Origin: Imbricaverruca yamaguchii
Lineage: Eukaryota > Arthropoda > Thecostraca > Neoverrucidae
Direction: 5' to 3'
DNA: 64,000 nucleotides
Assembly: GCA_034440575.1 (NCBI GenBank)
Contig: JAOTOL010001662.1
Span: 3,833,501-3,897,500 of the forward strand
Positions 11,501 through 23,100 of this stretch are shown piece by piece (position 1 is the stretch's first letter; every line of letters starts with the position of its first letter). The position numbers and the translations under genes are program-made. Under the pieces are notes generated by a model. The model ran no database searches. It was not told the DNA's origin and was given only the letters and a program-made list of their open reading frames with translations.

Positions 11501-12033
11501 TAATGTTAAGCTTGGTATTCATAATAAATATCATGCATCAGTCAATCAAAGTGTGAGGAACATAAAACACAGAAATCGGTTGTTATTGTGAAAAATAATA
11601 TGGGACCGAAACAGTCCTGCACTGCAGATCAGATCAGATCATTCACGCGTGTGACACGCATGTGACAAATAACAAACAAAGGTACGTTTGCCGGAGGGTA
11701 GATCGAAATTATCCTTAAAGTCTGCGTAACGTCAGACGACAGTTTTTTCTTAAATATGATATCAACTCGGTTGCGGAAAACTTTTCTGAAATCATAAGCT
11801 ATGGTCACTTTCATTTTTGCTTTTTCTACAAGCGAACATATTTGTCTTCAGCTCACCAGGTTAGTTATAAACTTGTCCCGTTCTTTCCAGTAAACATTTA
11901 AAATGGGATGGCAAAGTTCGACCCGATCGTGACCATCTCATTTTAGCATGGGTCAAGTACTCGTATTCTGCGGACAAACAAAATTTTCATAAGTGGATCA
12001 GATGACATTCCAGTTTGAACTGTACAATCATGG
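11501..12033. other. no gene recognised
   Basis: AT-rich DNA between the 186-bp duplication and the second hAT-type left end. No domain is recognisable. Confidence 0.5.
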
Positions 12034-12310
12034 CAGGAGCGTCGATTTGTATAATTTCGTGGAGGTCACGGGCCAACAAATGTTGATCTTGGCCCCCTCA
12101 ATGTTCATTTGGCCCCCAATAACCTATGACATTCTTGTGCTGATAGGAAATTTTTTCCTTTAGGAAAAAATTGAAAATGGCATGATACTTAGAAAACTTA
12201 GATAACACCAACCAGCTCATTGTGTACTTAAATAAAATATTTGGATTGGATAGCGAATTGACTTTCCACCTCTTGCTGTAAAATTGAAAATTGTGTGAAA
12301 AATACAAATA
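12034..12310 (+). repeat. hAT-type element left-end sequence, copy 2 (internal)
   Basis: CAGGAGCGTCGATTTGTATA opens a second copy of the 10472 left end. I found no separate right end with a matching 8-bp duplication, so it may be a nested older copy or an internal duplication. Confidence 0.65.
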
Positions 12311-12379
12311 TGAATTGGATTTTCTTTCTGGAAGATCATTTAGTGTTAAATTTTGGGGAGATTTTCGCAAAAAAATATA

Positions 12380-13720
12380 AATTAAACCACCTAAACTAAC
12401 CTGACCAAACCAAACCTAGTCACTTGTTTGCGTTATGGAGGCAAATGTGTGTATGTATAAGCTTGTCTTGTTTCCACCTTAAAACACACAATTTCTGGTT
12501 AGGCTAGGTTTGGTTAGGTTTTTTTAAAACTTCAAGTAAATAAGTTGACTGATATTTTTCCAGTTTTGTTTTTAGGATTGTTTTCTCCAAAGGCAGGTTA
12601 GACTGAAGTTAGGCTAGGTTATCTTACACATTTAATGCATTTGTTTTTATGCTACGCTACCTAACTCAAAGCCAATTTTTGTGGTTTTTTTTCTCACGAC
12701 GTGAAAATTAAAAATTTGCACAGAAAATGAGTGATGCCATCATCTTAGTCACATTCATAAACAATTCATTTAAAATATATATATATTTTTTTTAAACAAC
12801 GAAACACCTAAAAGCACAAATTTATTATCCAATCCTCTGGAATTACATACTTTCTAATGGGGAATAAGAATATCACCCAAAAGGGGTGTGGAGTTAGGTT
12901 ATATAGCATAAAAACAGAGTTAAAAAGATATAAGATAACCTTACATAACCCGGTCCAATTTCCCATGCAAGAAATGAATTGTTTTATTGAAATTTTACAG
13001 GCACTTTCTCAGCTATATTCAACTTAAAAGGCCTAACCTAACCTAACCTAAAGTAGCCTGCGCTGCTATTTTAACAGAAAATTACAGGCTTTAAATATAT
13101 TTCCACTTTTTCTCACAACAAAGCCTAACAAAGCCTGACCTGACTTAACCAACCCTCACTCCTCTGTATGCTTCATGGAGGTAAAATGTCTGTAGAACTT
13201 GTCTGGTGGTTACCTTAAACCACAATAATTCCTGGCTTTTTAGGTATTTTTTTCTTCAGTTTACGACAATCTCTCATTAGCATGCTAATCACGATGTAAC
13301 CACTAATTTCCTTTGCACATGCATACTTTTCAATAGCATACTTTAGGGAGGCAACATGACTCCCAAAAAGGGGCTTGGATTTGAGTAATATAAGATGAAA
13401 AATAATGTTCAGAGCAAAGAAAAAGAAGATGCAACTTAACCTTACTTAATCTAGCCTAGCCTTCCATGCATTAAATATAAGTATTTTCTAGTGGACGATT
13501 TCCAAACATTTTTTTTGGGTTTACAAACATTTTCAAAGTAAAAAGCTTCCGGACCTAATCTAGCTTGAACTGTTTTTGAACAAAAACACTTTTTTAAGGA
13601 CAAAAACTATCTTACAACAAAAGCCTAGCCCAACATAATTCGGCGAAACCCTTGAATGATTCGTGGAGGTAAAATGGGTGTACAACTTGTTTCGTGGTTG
13701 CCTTAGACTGCAATAATCCC
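12380..13720. repeat. degenerate 0.5-0.7 kb repeats rich in GGTTAGG/CCTAACC
   Basis: A block resembling ATGGAGGTAAAATGTGTG followed by AACTTGT and CCTTA occurs near 12433, 13173 and 13661. A second shared block with AAAAGGGG and then GGA.TT.G occurs near 12880 and 13354. CTAACCT and GGTTAGG words are scattered throughout. No coding potential. Confidence 0.65.
13032..13051. repeat. (CCTAA)4, telomere-like run
   Basis: Four tandem CCTAA units, the complement of the TTAGG telomere repeat of many arthropods. It is far too short to be a telomere and lies inside a CCTAACC-rich interspersed repeat. Confidence 0.8.
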
Positions 13721-13807
13721 TCTTTTTGTGCTACATGGTGCATGCGATGAAAGCATTGCACTTATTGCTTCACAAAGCACAAGAGCATGTTGAAAGTGCT
13801 ATATTTT

Positions 13808-14263
13808 CAGGAATGGGATCCTGTGCTGACAACATTTACTCACTTGCCAATTTGCAGGTCAGATCTACATCATTTGTGATAAGAAACATGATAAATTCAT
13901 TGATAACCATGATGAATTCACAAATACACCAGTTTGTGGATAATAAGTTATTCTGACGATTTCTGATGTAATTTGAATGCATCTTATATTCATATCATTG
14001 GAAAATGACAAGTTTTCACGATAAAAGCAGGCGAAGTTAAAGTACTTATATATCCTCATAAAAGTGGTCAGTTCACTAACAAGACAACAAATTCACTTTA
14101 AAAAAAAATTAAAGGCAGCAGGTGGCTCACTCTTTTTCGTGTATAAAATCGGTATAAAATGGTTGTCGATGAATTTATCATGTTTCTTATCGCAAATGAT
14201 GTAGATCTGACCTGCAAATTGGCAAGTGAGTAAATGTTGTCAGCGCAGGAATCCATGGATTCC
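13808..14263. repeat. foldback: about 105-bp inverted repeat arms
   Basis: 13808-13911 and 14159-14263 are reverse complements over roughly 100 bases (shared core GACAACATTTACTCACTTGC and CAGGTCAGATCTACATC), separated by about 250 bases. Short frames in both arms translate to the same peptide, as expected from inverted copies. This may be a small foldback transposon or MITE. Confidence 0.85.
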
Positions 14264-14278
14264 ATGGATTCCTGCGCT
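14242..14278. repeat. 37-bp near-perfect palindrome
   Basis: AGCGCAGGAATCCATGG reads into its own reverse complement, with only the central base unpaired. It sits at the outer edge of the right foldback arm; the left arm has a shorter GGAATGGGATCC version in the corresponding place. Confidence 0.9.
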
Positions 14279-14309
14279 CGAAAATGATATAAAGCATAGG
14301 TCAATTCAT

Positions 14310-15000
14310 GCCGCTTCCTTTGAAAATCTCACTGGGGCCAAAACACCGCGTCGGAGCCCCACAAGTCGCAGCTGGCTTCCCAAAAGCCAATATCTCCCCA
14401 GGATGTCACCCTGCGAACACAAAAATTGCATCAACGATCCACAAATTAGGAAGGCGTTGGTCCCCCCCAAAAAAAGATGCTTTGGGGCACCGAAAAAAAA
14501 AACGCACCGAGAGCCCGAAAGGTCAATGCAACTGGGGTCCAAAACTATCCTGGAGGGGCTTACAAGAATAGGCTTGACCCCAAAAATCACAAGGGGACTA
14601 TCGAATTGTCCCGAGCACCGGACAATTCAGAATATGTCCTGAAATAAAATTATCCGACGGGATTTTCTATTCTCGATGGTGCCATCTGCGAAGAAAAAAA
14701 CACGTCGAGCAGCCGTAGTGGAGTACCAAAAGGAAGAATCCCACTCCGCCCACTCCATACTGAAAGGGTAGACCCCAAAGAATCGCGCCGGTTTCCAAAA
14801 AATCGCGCTGGGCCCGATACATTCGCGTCGGGGCCCCAGAATTCGCGTAGTGGGCTGAAAGTGAATACACCAACCGCCTTAAAACTTACATCAGGTCCAG
14901 AAAACTGCACCGGGCCCTCCGAAACTGCACACCTGGGCCAGAAAAGTCACGCTGGGATCCCGATGAATTTTACCGGAGGAGCCAAGGTTGTGCTGGGGTT
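14310..15000. repeat. degenerate 28-32-bp tandem array
   Basis: GGGGCC/GGGCCC blocks followed by (A)GAAAA..CGC recur roughly every 30 bases (for example around 14770, 14810, 14837 and 14915). Copies are strongly diverged. The array abuts the 5' truncation point of the LINE that follows. Confidence 0.6.
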
Positions 15001-15009
15001 TCAACACAT

Positions 15010-15959
15010 GTGCGAAAAGTAAACGCCTCAAGTGTCTTTCAAGGCTCATCATTAGGTCCACTTCTCTATTGCATCTTTTCGAAAGACCTCAGTTTGCACG
15101 TCCCGGTAGCACATGTCACCCAGTTCGCAGACGACACCCAGGTCCTCATCTCCGGTCGGAAATCTGATCTCCCAAATCTGATAAGTCAGATGGAGACATG
15201 TCTGAGGAAATTATACAACTACTTCCTGAATAACGGCTTGAAGGTGAACCTGACCAAAACTCAACTTCTTACACTCGGATCGCGTCAAAATCTGCGAAAT
15301 ATTACCCCGATACGAGTGTGCTTTACGGACGCCGTGATAGATGAGAGACATTCCTGTAAGAACCTTGGGGTGACATTTGATCGCCACATGTCGTGGGATT
15401 CCCATGTAGCTGTTGTGGTCCGTAAGTGCACTGGGTTCCCTCTGGCCCTGAGCGATCTGCGTCACCATCTGCCGACCAGTACCCTCGTCACTATAGTCAA
15501 TAGCCTAGTTATATCCAATATCCGATACTGCATATCTGTTTACGGGAACGGGTCGTCAGCAAACATCCACAGACTAGACAAGATCATTGACTTCGTCACT
15601 GGAGTCGTGTTAGGTCTAAGGAAATTTGATCGTATTTCTGATGCCCGAAACGAGTTGGGTCTCATCACTGCAGCTGATCTGTATCTATTTCACAGTCTCA
15701 CTTTGCTCCACAAGATCATTCTGGCGGGTGAGCCTGCGCACATTGCCGGTCAAATAACTGCAAACTCTACCCTGCGAAACCCCGCCACATACGTGCAGCC
15801 GGCCACCTGCACCTGCCAGCCATGCACAGAGAGGCGGGCCGCAGGAGATTTCTCTACTCGTCTGTCTTCCACTACAGCAAACTTCCTGCTGAAACAAAAA
15901 CATTGAGGCTGTCTAACTTTAAGAAACATGCAATAGCGTATCTCCACGAACAACACTAG
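15010..15959 (+). pseudogene. LINE reverse transcriptase, C-terminal part (CR1/L2/Jockey group)
   Basis: The frame opens at FQGSSLGPLLY, the box before the active site, and continues with QFADDTQVLISG (catalytic ADD), NYFLNNGLKVNLTKTQLL, NLGVTFDRHMSWDSH and SNIRYCISVYG. Near 15770 a frameshift moves the tail into another frame reading HLHLPAMHREAGRRRF, then YSKLPAETKTLRLSNFKKH, with its stop at 15957-15959. Everything upstream of FQGSS, including the endonuclease and reverse transcriptase motif A, is missing. It lies inside the hAT-type insertion. Its 3' untranslated region and (AAAT)n tail are at 15960-16552. Confidence 0.9.
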
Positions 15960-16106
15960 TCACACAAAAAAACTTTCACCATGGATATGTGTACACTATG
16001 AAGACATCTTTAGGCCATCGCTTTCCTATCACTTCTACAAGCCACTCGTGTATAGCTCGTGTTGCAAGTACGGGTATGCAGTGCGGAAAGTGATATGGAT
16101 ATTGTG

Positions 16107-16139
<33 letters not shown>

Positions 16140-16552
16140 AATACATGCCCTCCACGTGCAGTGGCTATTACGGACAGTCTGGGTCACAGATATTTACAAA
16201 GAAAGGATAGATTTGTGGTCAGTAGTGGGAGCAGATGCGCAACAACATTCGTACACCAACATAGTACAATACCCATATCACTCTCTGCACTACAAACACC
16301 GTGCTTGCAATACTAGCTATAAACGAGTGGTTTGTAGAAGTGACAGGAAAGCGATCTGCCAACCCTGGCGCCGCGCCTGCCCCGGCGTGTGTTATGTTGG
16401 CGTACGAATGTTTGTTGCGCATCTGCTCCCACTATTGACCACAAATCTATCCTTTCTTTGTAAATATCTGTGAGTTAAACCCAGACTGTCCGTAACAGCC
16501 ACTGCACGTGGAGGGCATGTATTGTGAAATAAATAAATAAATAAATAATACT
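15960..16552 (+). other. LINE 3' UTR with (AAAT)n tail, split by a self-insertion
   Basis: The resident 3' untranslated region runs 15960-16110 and resumes at about 16388-16552, ending in (AAAT)n near 16528-16552. The interruption 16111-16387 is an inverted copy of the same sequence. TGTGTTAT flanks it at 16103-16110 and 16388-16395. Confidence 0.85.
16111..16387 (-). mobile_element. nested 5'-truncated copy of the same LINE
   Basis: This 277-bp piece is the LINE 3' end in reverse orientation. Its (TTTA)n tail lies at the left (16111-16136), followed by the reverse complement of the resident 3' untranslated region (compare 16145-16262 with 16397-16525). TGTGTTAT on both sides is an 8-bp target duplication. 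The 5' truncation is at about 16387. Confidence 0.88.
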
Positions 16553-16924
16553 TCTTGGAAAAGGATGTCGATTGAGTATTCAGAGTAGTGATATTCCAAC
16601 CATAATTCACGAATATTTTATCACTGACACCACGGCACATGATTAATCAGAGGACATTGTTTCCGATGCCTCTATTTTTTGTGGTAGCTGTATTCATTCT
16701 CCGATCTTGAAGTTGTGATGGGGCGAGCCCCATCACAACTTTGGCTTCGCCCCTCCCTATTGTTAAGCAACAAGGAAATACTTTCACTCATCGTCAACAC
16801 CGTTCTGGTCTGCTGTGCTCCGATACTCCATCAAGGCCGGTGTGTTTTAGCCGGCATCTGATCGCTGAAGTATTTTTATTTAAGCCGGTGTGTGCTTGTT
16901 GGTGTGTGGAGTGAGAGGAGGAGG
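16553..16924. other. no gene; contains a 14-bp stem hairpin at 16711-16740
   Basis: AGTTGTGATGGGGC (16711-16724) and GCCCCATCACAACT (16727-16740) are perfect reverse complements separated by two bases. No coding potential is visible. Confidence 0.8.
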
Positions 16925-17005
16925 GCGACGGTGACGGTGACGGTGACGGTGACGGTGACGGTGACGGTGACGGTGACGGTGACGGTGACGGTGACGATGA
17001 CGATA
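16925..17005. repeat. (GACGGT)n hexanucleotide repeat, about 13 copies
   Basis: GACGGT repeats nearly perfectly. Minus-strand frames read it as a Ser-Pro run; I do not regard that as coding. The DNA from 17006 to 17302 is the right end of the hAT-type insertion. Confidence 0.97.
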
Positions 17006-17302
17006 GGTCCGAGCCCACTGTATGACACTGCAGTTGCATGCTATTATTCAGAGCTGTTATGCTGACATGTACTGTGACTTGATCTTTTAATTTTTAATTA
17101 TGTGACTTGATCAGTTATGGGACAATTTTCCCAGTTGGTGAGGATTCTGAATACACATAAACATACACATCGTGGAAAAACTCAGAATTTCTGAGATCTG
17201 AAAATATATTGGGCGAATTCCGATTAGTTTTTTTTTTGGGAGGGTCTAGTGCGTTGGCACTTCGCCCCCCCCCCCAATGTTCTTCAAAAATCGACACCCC
17301 TA

Positions 17303-18115
17303 CTACTGGTGCATCACACACGCCATCAGCAACAAGGCCGGTGGTGGCGGCATTACTCTACTGATGCATCACACACGCCATCAGCAACAAGGCCGGTGGT
17401 GTCGGCATTACTCTACTGGTGCATCACACACGCCATCAGCAACAAGGCCGGTGGTGGCATTACTCTACTGGTGCATCACACACGCCATCAGCAACAAGAG
17501 GCGGTGGTGCGGCATTACTCTACTGGTGATACCAAGCAAAGTGCTGGTCACACCCATCAGCAACAAGGCCGGTGGTGGCGGAATTACTCTACTGGTGCAT
17601 CAAACACACCATCAGCAACAAGACTGGTGGTGTCGGCATTACTCTACTGGTGCATCAAACACACCATCAGCAACAAGGCCGGTGATGGCGACATTACTGT
17701 ACTGATGCATCAAACACACCATCAGCAACAAGGCCGGTGGTGGCGGCATTACTGTACTGATGCATCACACACGCCATCAGCAACAAGGCCGGTGGTGGCG
17801 ACATTACTGGTGCATCAGACACACCATTAGCAACAAGGCCGGTGGTGGCGGCATTACTCTACTGGTGCATCAAACACACCATCAGCAACAAGGCCGGTGA
17901 TGGCGACATTACTGTACTGATGCATCAAACACACCATCAGCAACAAGGCCGGTGGTGGCGACATTACTGTACTGATGCATCACACACGCCATCAGCAACA
18001 AGGCCGGTGGTGGCGACATTACTGTACTGATGCATCAAACACACCATCAGCAACAAGACTGGTGGTGTCGGCATTACTCTACTGGTGCATCAGACATACC
18101 CTCAGCAACAAGGCC
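17303..18115. repeat. 55-bp minisatellite, right part (about 15 copies)
   Basis: Same unit as 9458-10471, resuming immediately after the hAT-type right end with CTACTGGTGCATCAC. A few units carry indels (for example around 17500-17545). Confidence 0.95.
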
Positions 18116-18328
18116 GCAGAAGCCGTTGCCGCACCAGAGACAATCCAGAGCAGACAGAGCCGACTGCCATTATCTGAACCACCAGTGTTCACCGACACCC
18201 TTATCCGTCAAGTATCGACTGGTTCCCGTGCCTTCCCGTCTGGCTGTTAGAGCGACTGGCGAGGTGTGACGAGGTACGATGGCCGCCAGCAGATGGCGGG
18301 CCGCGACACCGAGAAACACTGGCTCCGA

Positions 18329-18826
18329 CTGCCCGTGCTATGTGAGGCTCCCCGTGCTGTCTGAGTCTGCCCGTGCTGTGTGAGGCTGCCCATGCCATGT
18401 GAATCTTCCCGTGCTGTGTGAGGGTCTCCGTGCTGTGTGAGGATGTCCATGCTGTGTGAGGCTCCCGTGCTGTGTGAGTCTGGCCGTGCTGTGTGAGTTT
18501 GCCCGCGCTGTGTGAGGATGCCCGTACTGTGCGAGGATGCCCGTGCTGTGTGAAGGTGTCCGTGTTGTGCGAAGCTGCCCATGCTGTGTAAGTCTGCCCG
18601 TGCCGTGTGAGGGTCTCCGTGCTGTGTGAGGCTGCCCATGCTGTGTAAGTCTGCCCGTGCCGTGTGAGGGTCTCCGTGCTGTGTGAGGGTCTCCGTGCTG
18701 TGTGAGGGTCTCCGTGCTGTGTGAGGCTGCCCATGCTGTGTAAGTCTGCCCGTGCCGTGTGAGGCTGCCCATGCTGTGTGAGGCTGCCCGTGCTGTGTTA
18801 GGCTGCCCATGCTGTGTGAAGATGCC
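18329..18826. repeat. 18-bp minisatellite, about 27 copies
   Basis: The unit is GCCCGTGCTGTGTGAGGCT and variants (GTCTCCGTGCTGTGTGAGG), mostly 18 bases. Minus-strand frames read repeated TQHG/TARR-type peptides, an artefact of a 6-codon unit. A short unique stretch (18116-18328) separates it from the 55-bp array. Confidence 0.93.
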
Positions 18827-19690
18827 CAGCGTCTTCCCCGCCGCCCGCCGCCCTCCACACGTCATCAGGCCGCCAGCGATTCACCAGCGATTCACTGGCA
18901 GCTGTGGGTCCGTCCGCGACCACCTCGTGAAGCCCAAAACAGGCGGCGAAATGACATCGTCTAGCTGGACTGCGCCGCATCAGTCGGGCAACAATGCAGG
19001 CTGCACGTAGACTCCCGGAGAAGCGACAATGACGCGTCTGACGGCTCCGCAGGCTGGGCTGCGCAACGCAACCGATGCATACACCGAGTATTGCGAGCGA
19101 CTTCCGTAATGGATTGCCTGTTACGGCGAAACGACAGCCTGTGGGTCCCATTCCGATCATCGTGCTGATCATTCGACGCGATGATCGCGAACCCGTGGCG
19201 TGCGGTTTTGTCGGCCAGCACGAGTCGACCCCAGTGGCCACCCCACGCGGTGCACCACCACCGAGGACGCCGCCGCCCCGCCGCCCCGCCGCCGCCCCGC
19301 CGCCGGCGTGACAAATCGCTAAAGCCACAGCCGAAATCGTCGGAAACGGCCGCCACACGAGCTGACGGCGAATTATGTCGATTGTGGGTGTGATCGTCGC
19401 CGGGCAGGGTTGGCGGCGCGGGCGTGGGAGCGGTCGCGGGCGCACTTCGCACGGTCATCGACACGCCCGACCCGACCTGCGTGGGGTCGCGGCGTCGTGA
19501 CCTGAGATCGGCCAGCACGTGGTGCGGGCCGAGCCTGGTGATTGGCTGTGTCGGCCATCGCTCGAGTGACCGTGAACAGTGCATTGGTGACGTGGCAGTT
19601 GAGTAGCCCCGTGCTATGCCAGCCGCTGTGGTGCAAGCCAAAGTATTTAATCCTGCGCAATGTTGTGCCTGTTGATGCATCGGCATTAGA
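18827..19690. other. CpG-rich DNA with a (CCGCCG)n stretch, no gene assigned
   Basis: Composition becomes CG-dense, with a CCGCCCCGCCGCC run at 19269-19309. Frames up to about 270 codons exist on the minus strand but have no recognisable domain and overlap one another, as CG-rich DNA often allows. It could be a CpG-rich promoter or exon region; the sequence alone does not show it. Confidence 0.4.
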
Positions 19691-20030
19691 GGTGGTAATT
19701 GTACGGATCGAATGACCGGCGAGGAAGCCCGGTAGAAACAGGTGGACTTTTTGATCGGTTTTTGGATGCATGCCGATCTTTTCAACCGGTATTTTCAGTT
19801 CATATAATTAGTTTCAAAACATAAATGCAAATCTGAAAAGACAGAAACATAACGCTGATAATCAATATACAGCGTGTGAAAGCCATCCTAACACTCCAGA
19901 CAGCAAATTGTCATACGCAATTTAATGATCGTCATTCAACAATTTAATGATAAATCCTGAAGTATATGTATGGCATGCTAATTGCTGAAAACTGCAGATC
20001 ATCAATGATTGTGTTTGAAAGTGTACATTA
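19690..20030 (+). repeat. dispersed repeat, copy interrupted by element X
   Basis: TAGAGGTGGTAA, then GGACTTTTTGATCGG, CGGTATTTTCAGTTCAT and GATCATCAATGAT, align in order with 51612-51945 (TAGAGGTGGCAAA, GCACTTTTTGACTGG, CGGTTTCTCAGTTCA, GATAATCAATGAT). The copy appears to continue after element X at 23546 (ATGCATGCTATGTAGC), whereas the other copy is continuous (CATTACATGCAGC). Confidence 0.6.
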
Positions 20031-20119
20031 GGGTGTGTCGCCTGAACGGTTTTTCTTATGCATAGTGAAATTATCGTGCAGATCACCTTTAAAAAAAACC
20101 TGTGGTCGAAACCAAATCG
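20029..20119 (+). repeat. element X left terminal inverted repeat
   Basis: Pairs with 23458-23545 across about 90 bases, including GCATAGTGAAATTATCGTGC and GTGGTCGAAACCAAATCG, with a few mismatches and small indels. Confidence 0.93.
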
Positions 20120-23100
20120 AAATCAAACAATAAACAAAATATGCGACAGGCCGATAAAGAAACAAATTCGCCGGGCGCCCGGCGTTGAAGTCTCCAGTGA
20201 TGGCGCTCCGTTGCAATTGGCATCTAACACCACGCGTCCAGCCACCGTCGGAGCGCCGCCGCGGCGCTGTGACGAAAAAGGCGGCAGTCGGTGCTGTGGA
20301 TGACTTATGAATGGATTCTGGTAATTCAAAAACAGATCAGGGGAGCCGGGATATATCTGATTGTAAAGATTAAACTTCACTGAAGGACTGATCGCTCCAC
20401 TTTCCTTTGTCTGTGCTCCACCTTTCACAGTGCTATGAATCATCATTCGAATAAATTGCGTACGCACTAACGACACAAAATAGTTTCGCATGCCATACAT
20501 CCCTGTTTTATTAGTGAATCCAAGTCTCCTGTTCCTTTTCGTTACTCAAGTTTCAAGGGAAACTGGGATTATCAGCAGTAGGGACAACCTATTAACGAGG
20601 GCGACACGAGCCGGCGGCGATCGTTGCATGGCGCGGGGGAGGGGCTGGGATGGGGCGGGAGACGGCCGGCGCACGGTGAGGGTAGAGAACACAAAGAGCG
20701 AGACAGGGCAGGGGAGGGGAGGGGAGACAGGGCAGGGGAGGGCCGCCGAGACAAGGCAGTCGGCGGCGGAGACCCGGCGGGAAGGCCCGAAAAAGAGTGC
20801 TTTGGTGTCTGCAAGTTGTGCCCACTGCCTGTGAAGTGTGATATTACCTGCGTCGGTGTGATCGGGGTAAGAGTTCGAACATGAAGACCCGCGCTTCCAC
20901 CAAAGGGCTTTTGGTTCCTTCTCAACCAAAAACAAACCAACTGCCGACGAGAATTGACGTTCTGAATTACTTGAGTAAAGTGAATAGAGACTCATGCGTT
21001 GCGAACAAAAGGTTGAAAGAGAGGCTAGCACCCCATATAAAGTTTGTCGCGGAAAGTGTGATGAAAATGTGGTGCTGCGAAGGAATACCAATTGTTGGGA
21101 GGACCCGAGTCGAACATATGGTTCGAGAATGCCTCGATCGCTACTTGCGATACATGAAAATTGCTAGAAAGAAGTCGGCATCACCAGGTGTACGTCCGTC
21201 CGGTGATGAGTGGTTTGGAAAATTGTTTGATATAGCCCGCTGCAAATGTGCTGATATCGATAGCTGCAAATGTGCGATGGCCGACAAAGTGCCACGAATG
21301 GAGTTTCCCTTTGTCCAAGACCAGAGAGGACCTCGCCAAATGCAAATCGGCACCGCAGATATCCGTGAAACCACTCGTCGACGCGCCATGGACGAAAGGA
21401 GGCGTCTGACCGCCGAGAGAGTCACATCACCACAACCGGGACCTTCTGGAATGGCCCAGCTAGATTCTAATTCAGACCAAGATTACGCCACAGATTCATC
21501 ATCGCCCACATCTGTAGTCAATGAGTCAGATTATATGGTGATCAGTAACACAGACGAACTGCTAAATACGGCTCTAGCAGCAGATCGGTACGGAATGTCT
21601 AATCGTGCGTGTGCTGCGATCATAAACGGTTTCCAAGTGGACATTGGTCGGATCACTTCTGACGATATGGACTGCATAGTGGATAGCAAAAAAGTATGGC
21701 GAGCAAGGGAATCGATATAGAAGAGAGGTAGTAGCCCAGAGCCATGAGGATCATGCAGGTCGTGTATCTGGTCTCTACTTCGACGGTAGAAAAGAAGACA
21801 CGCTTATGACAGCCAGTTCAAAGAAGACGGAAGAGCACATTGTGGTTGTATCCGAGCCAGACAGTGCATATTTAGGACATTTTACCCCACAGACTGGGAA
21901 AGCGGAGGATATTTTTCAGGATCTGAAAGCCGTGGCATATGAGTTTGGTGCGGATGTTTCTGTGCTTGGCTGTGACGGCACGAGAGTTAATACTGGCCAA
22001 AAAGGTGGTGTTATCCGTTTGTTTGAGCTCGGACAAAAACGCCCCGTCCACTGGCTTGTGTGCCAACTTCATGCAAATGAACTTAATCTTCGTGCAGTAT
22101 TTAGCCAGTAAGATGGAGTCACAACAGGACCTAAGTCGTTTAGTGGGGTGATTGGCCGGGCTGCTGCAGGCGCAGTAGAAACCTTGCCAGTGGTCGATTT
22201 TGGGCAAATCGATGGCGGAAATGTTTCAGAAATGACGCAGGAGATTCTCAGTGACCTAAGTTCAGATCAGGCTATTCTGTACAGTCTGGCGCGTAGTGTC
22301 CAGTATCTCAGATAGAACTGCGAAAATGAAGATCGGTCCACTAAACTACTCCAGGTAGCTGACTCTGGCGGCGCGAATTCTCCGGCTCTACATATCAACC
22401 GAACAGCCATCAGACAGTCTGAGAATGCTAGCGGAGTTCATCGTGTGCCACTATACTCCCATGTGGTTCTGCATCAAGAAGAACTGGAAATGTTCTGACG
22501 GTCCTGGCAATGCGCTGCACAGCGTGCAACTTCTCAAAAGTTTGCGACCTGAGATAGCGGCCATGGTGCAGCCGGTAATACAGCGCAACAGCTACTGGTG
22601 TCACCCTGAGGCAGTACTGCTAGCAATGGCAGCGGGCCAAGATCAAGCCACACGGGAAAGGGCGGTCACTCAAATCCAGCAGTGTCGCAGAACTCAAGTC
22701 GATAGTGATACTGACGAAGTGCGGAAGTTCAAGCTTCCAAAAGTGAATATGGGGGCAAACAGCATCACGGAGCTGATTGATTGGTGTAATGAGGCGATAA
22801 CCGAGCCGCCCTTGACGCAACAACTGTCCGATGATGACTTACTAGACATCATCGCGAGTCCTCTCGAAGTACCGCCATACCCCGTGCACAGTCAGACGGT
22901 GGAACGGATGGTGAAAGTGGTGACCGAGGCGTCTTTGAAGGTAATTGGTGAAGAGGCCCGGCACGGTTACATTGTGGCGAAGTTGAAACACAGGTCAGCA
23001 ATGCCAGTGCTCAGCAGCAAAAAGGATTTCATGTCGGGTTTTCTGTCGAGCATGTAGACAAGTAGTACAGTTATAAAATGATAGTTCGTACAAAAAATGT

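Larger units (their letters stand above)
10472..17302. mobile_element. 6.8-kb hAT-type insertion splitting a minisatellite
   Basis: The left terminus CAGGGGCGTCGATTT and the reverse complement of the right terminus TAGGGGTGTCGATTT match at 13 of 15 positions. The 8 bases before the left end (10464-10471) and after the right end (17303-17310) are both CTACTGGT. Terminal YAGGG and an 8-bp target duplication are the hAT signature. The flanks belong to one 55-bp array, so the empty site is implied directly. No transposase was found inside, so it is non-autonomous or composite. The inside holds degenerate repeats, a foldback and a LINE with a nested insertion. Confidence 0.85.

Noticed and set aside
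13032..13051. Telomere
   Set aside because: Only four CCTAA units, internal to other repeats.
18798..19785. Host gene of 215-274 codons in CG-rich DNA
   Set aside because: Several overlapping frames on both strands are equally open, with Arg/Pro-rich content typical of CG-rich non-coding DNA.
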